From positions 62,001 through 126,000 of the forward strand of contig NZ_QNFY01000004.1 in NCBI RefSeq assembly GCF_003290185.1: a stretch of DNA of 64,000 nt, given 5' to 3'. The DNA is from Chryseobacterium lathyri. GTDB taxonomy: Bacteria; Bacteroidota; Bacteroidia; Flavobacteriales; Weeksellaceae. The notes beneath the pieces are model-generated. The model saw only the letters and a list, made by a program, of their open reading frames with translations. It did not search any database and was not told the origin of the DNA. Positions 15,926 through 23,256 of this stretch are shown here, one piece after another. Numbering within the stretch: the first letter of the stretch is position 1; every line of letters starts with the position of its first letter. A program made the translations under genes and the position numbers.

Positions 15926-16816
15926 ATGAAAACAAGATTATTACTTTTAGCGAGCATTTTATTTTTATCAGTAAACGCTCACTCCCAAGTAGGAATTAAT
16001 ACCCCGACACCTTCCAGTACCTTAGATGTAAAGGGATCTGTTGAAGGCAATTTTCGGGAAATCACAGGCACAAGTACTCTTGACATTCTGGACTACCATG
16101 TTTCTTTTTCCGGGGCATCAGACGCAACTCTGAACCTTCCTGCAAAATCTACTACCGATGGTACTCCTGCAGATTTTAGAGGCAGGAAATACTATATCAA
16201 GAATAATAGTACGACAAACAATTTAACATTAGTAGCTGCGGCCGGACAAATAATACGCTCGGGAGGAATGGCAGCTGCAAATAATACTTTTATGATGCAG
16301 CCGGGAAAATATGCCGTGCTTACAGCCAGTGGGGCCAATGGATGGGATCTGGATGTTGTTGTATCCAGCGTTGCTGCTAATAATTGGGAGCTTGCCAGTA
16401 TGGATAATCAAGGACCGGTAATTGCATTTCAGGCAATAAGTACATCGGGCTATACTACATTAAGTGGCAGTGCGGTTACTGTAATAGTTCCGGCAGGATA
16501 CACTCAGAGAAAAGTAGTATTAAATTTTACAGGCTTTGGAGAAGGGTCAGGTACAACAAATGCCCAAGGTACATTGCGTTTCCAAATTGTTCAGACAGGC
16601 ACAGCAACGGCAACATATGGTTCAGTAAACATGATGAGCTGGGTCTCGCTCAGTGGAGCTATTAGAAGCTTTAATCATTCAACCTCATACTCCATTTCAG
16701 GTCTGAACCCTGGAACCTACACCTTTAATTTACAAGTTTCAAGGGAAGGAGAAATAGGAGTAGGTGCTGTTACCAATTGGGGTACGGTAGGCAGAGCAGA
16801 CGTTTATGTTAAATAA
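15926..16816 (+). CDS. secreted protein, second of a tandem paralogous pair, function unknown
   Basis: A 296-residue paralogue of the gene at 14659. The signal peptide ends AHSQ and is followed by QVGINTPTPSSTLDVKGSV. Long stretches match its neighbour, for example NFREITGTSTLD, KSTTDGTPADFRGRKYYIKN and the ending GTVGRADVYVK. The middle (about 150-200) diverges most, as expected if that part is exposed or binds a partner. Promoter, 5' leader and 3' flank are also duplicated, so the unit of duplication was the whole transcription unit. No enzymatic motif is seen. Function is unknown; probably a cell-surface beta-rich protein. Confidence 0.75.
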   Translation: MKTRLLLLASILFLSVNAHSQVGINTPTPSSTLDVKGSVEGNFREITGTSTLDILDYHVSFSGASDATLNLPAKSTTDGTPADFRGRKYYIKNNSTTNNLTLVAAAGQIIRSGGMAAANNTFMMQPGKYAVLTASGANGWDLDVVVSSVAANNWELASMDNQGPVIAFQAISTSGYTTLSGSAVTVIVPAGYTQRKVVLNFTGFGEGSGTTNAQGTLRFQIVQTGTATATYGSVNMMSWVSLSGAIRSFNHSTSYSISGLNPGTYTFNLQVSREGEIGVGAVTNWGTVGRADVYVK

Positions 16817-16831
16817 AGATTATCCATAACT

Positions 16832-16950
16832 CTCTAAATAAATTGTATTCATGAATGAAATAATGTTCCCTATTTCAGAATGTTCTAATATACAACGATG
16901 ATCAACTGCTGCAAAAAAATTATTTTCATACCGCAGTTATAAGTATTCTC
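16832..16950. repeat. 3'-flanking repeat, copy 2
   Basis: Related to 15631-15760 and 17328-17470, with AATGAAATAATGTTCCCT, TTTCAGAATGTT and a terminal AACTGC...GCAGTT hairpin with a longer loop. Confidence 0.7.
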
Positions 16951-16989
16951 AATTCAAATTATTACTGAAAATTCAGCTGATTCAACTCA

Positions 16990-17100
16990 TGTAATATTCA
17001 TGTAATAGATGTTTTTTTTGAATAAATGGATTGATCATTCAACTTTACAGCTCAATAGCAATTATTAAAGGACTATAGTTTTAATCATGACAAATAAAAA
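16990..17100 (+). promoter_or_regulatory. operator motif copy 4, orphan promoter and 5' leader
   Basis: Motif TGTAATATTCATGTAATAGA (16990-17009), -33 TTG (17018-17020), 19-bp spacer, -7 CAACTTTA (17040-17047; last base changed from G). The following leader resembles that of the gene at 15926, including the ACTATAGTTT string, but no gene follows. Confidence 0.65.
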
Positions 17101-17327
17101 TTAAAACAATTTATATGTACCTCTAAAGTTCAAAACAAATTTTTATAAAATATATTTTTTGTGGCTAAGAGTTTAGTTATTGGCCGGAGATAAGCCACAC
17201 TCCGGCCCCTTTCGGGGGATGCTATAATCACTTGACACAGATTTAAATATTTTGCCGTATACACCATTAATCAACTAAAAAAGTTCAGAAAATGCTTAGG
17301 CTTATCCGGATACTTATAAAACTTGTT
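17100..17327 (+). pseudogene. site of a lost third paralogue
   Basis: Between an orphan promoter/leader and the third 3'-flank repeat, where the other two units have a gene of about 890-900 bp, only about 230 bp of unrelated non-coding DNA remains. I see no paralogue coding fragment. The segment includes a GC-rich fold: GGCCGGAG/CTCCGGCC (17182-17207) and CCCC-TTTC-GGGG (17206-17217). Gene deletion or replacement is inferred from the layout. Confidence 0.5.
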
Positions 17328-17470
17328 TAGAAGCACATTTCTATGTATTCTCTAAACAATTGTATTCATGATGAAATAATGTTCCCTGTTTCAGAATGTT
17401 TACAACGATTCTAAATACACAATGATGATAACTGCCGCAGAATTGATTTTCATGCAGCAGTTATTTTTTC
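17328..17470 (+). repeat. 3'-flanking repeat, copy 3, ending in a good terminator
   Basis: Matches copy 1 closely (GATGAAATAATGTTCCCT, TTTCAGAATGTTTACA). It ends with a stem ATAACTGCCGCA / TGCAGCAGTTAT (17428-17439 with 17453-17464) and a T run, so it is a functional-looking terminator. Confidence 0.75.
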
Positions 17471-17587
17471 TCCTGAACTATTCACCATAACATTATATTT
17501 TCCTTAAATACTGTAGTTCAGTAAACATCACAATAATGCACAAAAAAAGGACAGATAAAAATCCATCCCTTATATTTCATTTACTGA

Positions 17588-19009
17588 TTATTTGTTTTTA
17601 TACAGCTTAAACATCAGAAACAGGAAAGCCAGCCATATGGGAATTAGGATCACCTGAATTTCCATTCCCGTAATGCTCATCAATACCAAAATAGCGACTA
17701 AAAACAGGATACAGATGTAATTCGATACCGGATAGAATATGGAAGGGAATGAGGTCTTCACACCTGTTCTATCTTTCTCCTTTCTAAATTTCAAATGGGT
17801 ATAGCAGATCATCAGCCAATTGATAATTAGGGTAGAAACCACCAAAGCCATTAAATACTCAAATGCTTTTTCAGGTACCAGTTTATTGATGATAATACAG
17901 ATTCCGGCAAAACAGGACGAGATCAGAATTGCATTGGTAGGAACACTGTTTTTATTCAGTTTCTTTAAAAACTTCGGGGCATTCCCCTGTTGAGCCAACC
18001 CAAAAAGCATTCTGCTGTTGCTGTAAACACTGCTGTTGTACACCGACAAAGCCGCGGTTAAAACAATCAGATTAAGAATATTGGCAATTAAAACATTGAA
18101 CTGGATCACCTTTCCGAAGATATTGAATTCAAATCCATTTAAATTCTGGAAAACCATAACAAACGGGCTTGTCCCTTCTGTAATCTCTCTCCACGGGCTC
18201 AATGCAAATAAAATAACCAAAGCACCCACGTAGAAAATTAGAATTCTGTAAATAACCTGATTCGTCGCTTTAGGAATGGTTTTTTCAGGATTTTTAGCTT
18301 CCGCAGCCGTAATTCCTATTAATTCCAATCCTCCGAAAGAGAACATGATCATCGCCATAGCGGCAAACAATCCGGAAAATCCACCTTCTCCTTTATTAAA
18401 AAATCCTTTGGGGAAAAATCCGCCGTCGTTCCACAAATTCGATATACTTGCTTTATCTCCTCCAGTACCGCTCAACAGTAAATAAATACCAAAAACGATC
18501 ATCCCAATAATGGCTACCACTTTAATGATAGAAAACCAAAATTCAGTTTCCCCATACACTTTTACAGAAGCCAGATTTAAGGCTGTAATCATGACAAAAA
18601 AGAATAAACTGGACACCCAGAGCGGGATTTCGGGCCACCAAAAATGAATATAATGCCCGATAGCCGTCAATTCAGCCATACTTACCAGAATATAGAGAAT
18701 CCAGTAATTCCAGCCGGAAGCAAATCCGGGAAAATTCCCCCAGTATTTATAGGCAAAATGACTGAAACTTCCCGAAACAGGCTCCTGAACCACCATTTCA
18801 CCAAGCTGGCGCATAATAAAGAATGCAATAATCCCTGCTAAAGCATATCCCAGAATAACGGAAGGTCCCGCTAAAACTGCTGCCGGACCGATCCCAAGAA
18901 ACAATCCTGTTCCTATGGCTCCTCCGAGGGCAATTAATTGAATATGTCTGTTGGTTAATCCTCTGACTAGAGTCCCATCATTGGGCTCCGTTTTCTGTTC
19001 GCTGCTCAT
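17588..19009 (-). CDS. amino-acid permease (APC superfamily, AAT family)
   Basis: A 473-residue, 12-helix inner-membrane transporter. The N-terminus has the family signature RGLTNRHIQLIALGGAIGTGLF followed by GPSVILGYALAGI. Further hallmarks are FGGLELIGITAAEAKNPEK and SVYSNSRMLFGLA. It resembles proton-coupled permeases for aromatic, basic or neutral amino acids (AroP/PheP/ProY type). The substrate cannot be decided from sequence. It is monocistronic. An XRE regulator lies 117 bp upstream on the same strand and could be co-regulated. Confidence 0.9.
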   Translation of the reverse strand: MSSEQKTEPNDGTLVRGLTNRHIQLIALGGAIGTGLFLGIGPAAVLAGPSVILGYALAGIIAFFIMRQLGEMVVQEPVSGSFSHFAYKYWGNFPGFASGWNYWILYILVSMAELTAIGHYIHFWWPEIPLWVSSLFFFVMITALNLASVKVYGETEFWFSIIKVVAIIGMIVFGIYLLLSGTGGDKASISNLWNDGGFFPKGFFNKGEGGFSGLFAAMAMIMFSFGGLELIGITAAEAKNPEKTIPKATNQVIYRILIFYVGALVILFALSPWREITEGTSPFVMVFQNLNGFEFNIFGKVIQFNVLIANILNLIVLTAALSVYNSSVYSNSRMLFGLAQQGNAPKFLKKLNKNSVPTNAILISSCFAGICIIINKLVPEKAFEYLMALVVSTLIINWLMICYTHLKFRKEKDRTGVKTSFPSIFYPVSNYICILFLVAILVLMSITGMEIQVILIPIWLAFLFLMFKLYKNK

Positions 19010-19126
19010 AAAATCAATTATGCCCTAAATATATAAAACTTTAGAGAAATTTGACTTCTATGAAGCTGTAAGAACAGTCAATAGATTCAGTTTTAAAGAA
19101 ATAAAAAGTAAAAAAGCTATATTTCT

Positions 19127-19420
19127 TTACAAATACTCCTCCGGAATTGAAATATTATTCTTTTTCATATACTCCAAAAGCGACTGATATCGGTCATCAT
19201 TCCCATCTGTTCCACATTTATGGGAAATACTGCAGATATCGGAAGGCTTAATTTCCAGGATATCGGAGATCTTCGTCAGGATTTCCAGATTGATCTTCAC
19301 TTTAGAATTTTCAATGTCAGAATAGGCCTTCTGGGAAATGCCCATCTCAAAAGCCATATACTCCTGCGTAAAGTCTTTGCTTCTACGGATTTTCCTGATA
19401 TTTTGACCACATACTTTCAT
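19127..19420 (-). CDS. XRE-family HTH regulator
   Basis: A 97-residue protein that is almost entirely one Cro/CI-type DNA-binding domain (about 3-65): NIRKIRRSKDFTQEYMAFEMG, then ISQKAYSDIENSKVKINLEIL, then ISDILEIKPSDI. A short tail contains one CSISHKC segment with two cysteines. It is divergent from the cbb3 oxidase genes. The two -7 boxes lie back to back in the 184-bp gap, so it could control them, but this is inference. Confidence 0.85.
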   Translation of the reverse strand: MKVCGQNIRKIRRSKDFTQEYMAFEMGISQKAYSDIENSKVKINLEILTKISDILEIKPSDICSISHKCGTDGNDDRYQSLLEYMKKNNISIPEEYL

Positions 19421-19477
19421 CGTTTTTGCTTTTAGTAGTTTTCAGTATAGTTTAGAAGGATACCTACTAGACTTACA

Positions 19478-19498
19478 CAAAGTTAATAAATACCTTTG
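19478..19498. promoter_or_regulatory. divergent -7 boxes of XRE gene and ccoNO
   Basis: Minus-strand TAACTTTG (19478-19485, toward the XRE gene) and plus-strand TACCTTTG (19491-19498, toward ccoNO) are five bases apart. Good -33 TTG elements at 19 bp were not found. No FNR-type TTGAT-N4-ATCAA site was seen. Confidence 0.5.
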
Positions 19499-19604
19499 TC
19501 AAAACATTATACACGTTACATGATATTTATTTTTTAATATAAATCAAGGTCAATACCATCTGATTTCAGAGGATAAATATTTTCGGTACAATACAATTGG
19601 AATT

Positions 19605-21884
19605 ATGGAGACGCAAAAATTCAATTATGACAATAATATTGTCAGAGCATTCTTGTATGCTACTATCGTATTCGGGCTGGTCGGCTTTCTGCTGGGACTT
19701 ACAGCCGCGCTGATGCTTTTCTACCCTGAATTACCAGAGTTTTTATTCGGGACAGATGATACCACAATCCAGAGTCTGAGAAGCGGAAATATCCAGGGCC
19801 TTATCAACACGCAGGGTGCCATGGGATTCGGAAGGATCAGAATGCTCCATACCAGTGCCGTTATTTTTGCTTTTGTGTGTAATTCCTTCTTCTGCGGTGC
19901 TTACTACAGTATGCAGAGGCTTTTAAAAACAAGAATGTACAGCGACACGCTTTCATGGATCCATTTCTGGAGCTGGCAGCTGATGATCGTTGCCGTAGTG
20001 ATTACATTCTTAATGGGAATCAATACTTCCAAAGAATACGCAGAACACGAGTGGCCTATTGATATCCTGATTACCTTCTCATGGGTTATTTTCGGAATCA
20101 ATATGTTCGGAACCATTGCGAAGAGAAGGGTAAGACATCTTTATGTAGCCATCTGGTTCTACATCGCAACCTGGATCGCCGTGGCCATGCTGCACATCTT
20201 TAATAACCTTGAAGTTCCCTTATCATTCACAAGCTGGAAATCCTATTCTGTATATGCCGGCGTAAAAGATGCACTTGTACAGTGGTGGTACGGTCACAAT
20301 GCCGTAGCATTCGTACTGACAACACCGGTATTAGGTCTGATGTACTATTTCATGCCGAAAGCGGCACAGCGACCTGTATTCTCCTATAAATTATCCATTA
20401 TTCACTTTTGGTCGCTGATTTTCGTATACCTTTGGGCTGGCCCTCACCACCTTCAGTATACGGCGCTTCCGGCATGGGCTCAGGCCGTAGGAACTGGATT
20501 CTCTATCATGCTTATCGCTCCATCATGGGGAGGAATGCTGAACGGCCTTCTTACCTTAAGAGGAGCCTGGGATAAAGTAAGAGAAAACCCGATCCTTAAA
20601 TTCTTTGTGGTAGCGATTACCTGTTATGGTATGGCTACTTTCGAAGGACCTCTGTTAGCCACAAAATCTTTAAATAAAATCGGGCATTACACCGACTGGG
20701 TGATCGGGCACGTACACTTAGGAGCGCTTGGATGGAACGGGTTCATGGCCTTCGGAGTCGTGTATTATCTGATCCCTATCATGTGGAGAACACCGCTATG
20801 GTCTAAAAAACTGGCCAACTGGCACTTCTGGCTGGGAACTTTAGGAATTATCTTCTATGCAGTTCCGATGTATATCTCAGGATTCACCCAGGGATTGATG
20901 TGGAAACAGTTCAACCCGGATGGTACTTTAATGTATAAAAACTGGCTGGATACGGTAACGGCAATCATTCCTTATTTTAAAATGAGATTCTTAGGAGGTA
21001 TCCTTTATCTTTCAGGAGCAATTTTAATGGTGGTTAATGTGATCAAAACCGTAAGATCAGGCTCATTCCAGAAAAACGTTCCGGCAGAAGCACCGGCATT
21101 GGCAGACATCGGTACCGCGAGAAAAGAAGGCGAAGGCGTACACCTTTGGCTGGAAAGAACTCCAAAACTACTTTCTATTTTAGCTTTCATCACTGTAGCG
21201 ATAGGTGGATTAATAGAAATCGTTCCCACATTATCACTGAAACAGAGTGTTCCTACAATTACAGCTGTAAAACCTTACACACCGCTGGAACTGGAAGGAA
21301 GAGATCTATACGTCCGTGAAGGATGTAACTCCTGCCACTCACAGATGATCCGCCCTTTCCGTGATGAAATCGTAAGGTTTGAAGGCAAAAACGGACAGTA
21401 TTCCAAAGCCGGAGAATTCATTTATGACAGACCTTTCTTATGGGGATCCAAAAGAACCGGACCGGATCTTCACAGAGAAGGCGGCAGGAACCCTGATTCG
21501 TGGCACTTCAAACATATGTATAATCCAAGAATTACATCCGCAGGTTCTATTATGCCTCGTTTCCCATGGCTGATCACCAATAAGCTGGACCGTACTCAAA
21601 TGGTAGACAAAATGAGGTTAATGAAAAATGCTTTCGATGTGCCTTATTCAAAAGCAGAAATAGATTCTGCGGGAAAATGGGCAGATAACCAGTCTAAAGC
21701 CATTGTACAGAGAATTTATTCTGAAGCCACCGATGTGAAAGACCAAATGGAAAAAGAAAAAACATCAAAAGGTGCATCTTATGTGCCGCTTGAGCAGAGA
21801 GAAATTGTAGCGATGATCGCCTACCTGCAAAGATTAGGAACCGATATTAAAACAACACAGATTCAGACAGCAAGCGCTGAGTAA
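19605..21884 (+). CDS. ccoNO: cbb3-type cytochrome c oxidase, CcoN-CcoO fusion
   Basis: A 759-residue fusion of the catalytic subunit CcoN (about 1-500) and the monohaem cytochrome CcoO (about 530-740), typical of Bacteroidota. CcoN ligands seen: RMLHTSAVIF (low-spin haem), WWYGHNAV with H231 (CuB), PHH at 280-282 (CuB) and GHVHLG with H369/H371 (haems). CcoO has one haem c site, CNSCH (574-578), plus later methionines (MPRFPW). The enzyme reduces O2 with high affinity and pumps protons, serving microaerobic respiration. ccoP follows after 18 bp. No ccoS, ccoQ, ccoG or ccoI is adjacent. Confidence 0.95.
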   Translation: METQKFNYDNNIVRAFLYATIVFGLVGFLLGLTAALMLFYPELPEFLFGTDDTTIQSLRSGNIQGLINTQGAMGFGRIRMLHTSAVIFAFVCNSFFCGAYYSMQRLLKTRMYSDTLSWIHFWSWQLMIVAVVITFLMGINTSKEYAEHEWPIDILITFSWVIFGINMFGTIAKRRVRHLYVAIWFYIATWIAVAMLHIFNNLEVPLSFTSWKSYSVYAGVKDALVQWWYGHNAVAFVLTTPVLGLMYYFMPKAAQRPVFSYKLSIIHFWSLIFVYLWAGPHHLQYTALPAWAQAVGTGFSIMLIAPSWGGMLNGLLTLRGAWDKVRENPILKFFVVAITCYGMATFEGPLLATKSLNKIGHYTDWVIGHVHLGALGWNGFMAFGVVYYLIPIMWRTPLWSKKLANWHFWLGTLGIIFYAVPMYISGFTQGLMWKQFNPDGTLMYKNWLDTVTAIIPYFKMRFLGGILYLSGAILMVVNVIKTVRSGSFQKNVPAEAPALADIGTARKEGEGVHLWLERTPKLLSILAFITVAIGGLIEIVPTLSLKQSVPTITAVKPYTPLELEGRDLYVREGCNSCHSQMIRPFRDEIVRFEGKNGQYSKAGEFIYDRPFLWGSKRTGPDLHREGGRNPDSWHFKHMYNPRITSAGSIMPRFPWLITNKLDRTQMVDKMRLMKNAFDVPYSKAEIDSAGKWADNQSKAIVQRIYSEATDVKDQMEKEKTSKGASYVPLEQREIVAMIAYLQRLGTDIKTTQIQTASAE

Positions 21885-21902
21885 CCTTTAAAATTGACTG
21901 CA

Positions 21903-22790
21903 ATGAAAAAGAGAACCCCCATTTCAATATATATCGCAACAACGATAGGCTTAACGATCATGGCGTTTGAAATGTTCACCGGAGACTCAGGTTATTTTTC
22001 CTCGCCGTTTTTCTGGGCACTTATTGTAATCGCTGTAATCCTTCTTCTGATTATGAACTCTATCGGAGATCTGGTGGAAAACGAGAGTTTCAGCAGACTG
22101 TCGGAAGAGGAAAAGAAAGAATATTTAGCTGAAAAAAGCATTCCGTATTACCAGAAGCTTTGGAATTCAGCGTTCAAAAAACAATCTGCTACCGAAGAAA
22201 AAGATATTTTGATCGACCACGGTTTTGACGGAATCACGGAGCTTGACAACTCACTGCCTAAATGGTGGATAGGCCTTTTCTGGTTCGGATGCATATTCTG
22301 CGTCGTGTATATGACTGCTTTTGCTTTTACAGAATATGCCCACCCAGAAGCAGAATACGATAAAGAAGTAAAAACAATGCTGGCATCCATAGCCGAATAT
22401 GAAAAAACGGCACCCCAGATTGACCTGGAAACGGCAAAATACAGCGCAGACCATATAGCAGAAGGCCAGGAACTTTTCAAAACCAACTGCGTAACCTGTC
22501 ACGGTGACGGCGGAAAAGGAGGCATTGGCCCGAACCTTACGGATACGCACTGGATCAATATCAAAGAAAAAAGCCTGTTTAAAAATGTTTTCTGGATGCT
22601 TGAAAACGGCTCTCCCAATAATCCTACGATGAGACCTTTCATCAAAGAAGGAACAATCACAGGAAGAGATGCTGAAAAAATTGCAGCCTATATCTATCAT
22701 ATCAACCAGGAAACTTCTCCTATCACTCCGGCTCAGGGCGGTGCCGCTCCACAGGGTGAAGAAGTGAAATGGGAAAACGGAAACAATTAA
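21903..22790 (+). CDS. ccoP: cbb3 oxidase cytochrome c subunit CcoP (one haem site)
   Basis: A 295-residue membrane-anchored cytochrome. Two hydrophobic helices lie at the N-terminus (about 8-22 and 33-52) and another at about 122-145, near the CcoP signature LPKWWIGLFWFGCIF. One cytochrome c domain follows (about 180-270) with CVTCH at 196-200 and GPNLTDTHW. Classical CcoP has two haem sites; only one CxxCH is present. ATG 21903 (MKKRTPISIY) is chosen over an in-frame TTG at 21894. It forms the ccoNO-ccoP operon. A GGAAG-rich repeat element follows the stop. Confidence 0.92.
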   Translation: MKKRTPISIYIATTIGLTIMAFEMFTGDSGYFSSPFFWALIVIAVILLLIMNSIGDLVENESFSRLSEEEKKEYLAEKSIPYYQKLWNSAFKKQSATEEKDILIDHGFDGITELDNSLPKWWIGLFWFGCIFCVVYMTAFAFTEYAHPEAEYDKEVKTMLASIAEYEKTAPQIDLETAKYSADHIAEGQELFKTNCVTCHGDGGKGGIGPNLTDTHWINIKEKSLFKNVFWMLENGSPNNPTMRPFIKEGTITGRDAEKIAAYIYHINQETSPITPAQGGAAPQGEEVKWENGNN

Positions 22791-22798
22791 TTTAGTAT

Positions 22799-22952
22799 GG
22801 AAGTTTGAAGCTGGAAGAGGGAAGTTATTGAAGTCTAAAAGAAGACTTACAGAACCATTTTATTAATTTTTTTTAAAAGCTAATTTAAGATCACTGTTAA
22901 AAATGAATGTCCAATATAACTTCCAGCCTCCCTCTTACAGCTTCCAGTCATT
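22799..22952. repeat. GGAAG-rich palindromic element, copy A
   Basis: The left arm (22799-22830, GAAGCTGGAAGAGGGAAGTT) is imperfectly complementary to the right arm (22919-22950, AACTTCCAGCCTCCCTCTTA) around about 90 AT-rich bases. A related element lies at 59438-59590 in the opposite orientation, sharing a CCAATAT...AACTTCC string. It is a MITE/REP-like dispersed repeat. Confidence 0.75.
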
Positions 22953-23004
22953 TAAAACTTAGCTCACATAACTTAACAAAATTTATTAACTCCATATATT
23001 CCTT

Positions 23005-23182
23005 GCCCCCTTTGAAACTACTCTAACATTTGAATTTCATTTTTGCTAACCTTTTCAACATTAAAAATGATTAAAAGGGGGCTTTTAAAGAAAAAATCCA
23101 AACCTTGGCTGTCTTTATCAACTGATTCACTTGACAACTACTAAACTAAATTCCATAATAAGGCAGCCAAGGCAGGATTTTT
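23005..23182 (+). other. two consecutive stem structures upstream of tamB
   Basis: Stem 1: GCCCCCTTT (23005-23013) with AAAGGGGGC (23074-23082). Stem 2: CCTTGGCTG (23103-23111) with CAGCCAAGG (23164-23172), extended by AAATCC/GGATTT (23094-23099 with 23175-23180) and followed by TTTTT. Stem 2 could be a terminator with a long loop. The whole could also be a structured non-coding RNA. Confidence 0.45.
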
Positions 23183-23230
23183 GTATTGCTAGTAGGATAC
23201 CACAACAAAGAACTTATAAAATAGTATTCC

Positions 23231-23238
23231 TATCTTTG
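23231..23238 (+). promoter_or_regulatory. -7 box of tamB
   Basis: TATCTTTG lies 19 bases before the TTG start codon. No TTG at the -33 position was seen. Confidence 0.5.
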
Positions 23239-23256
23239 TTTGAAACCTAATCGCAT

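Noticed and set aside
17588-19009. Several plus-strand open frames inside the permease gene
   Set aside because: They are antisense shadows of a well-conserved amino-acid permease, with no family resemblance of their own.
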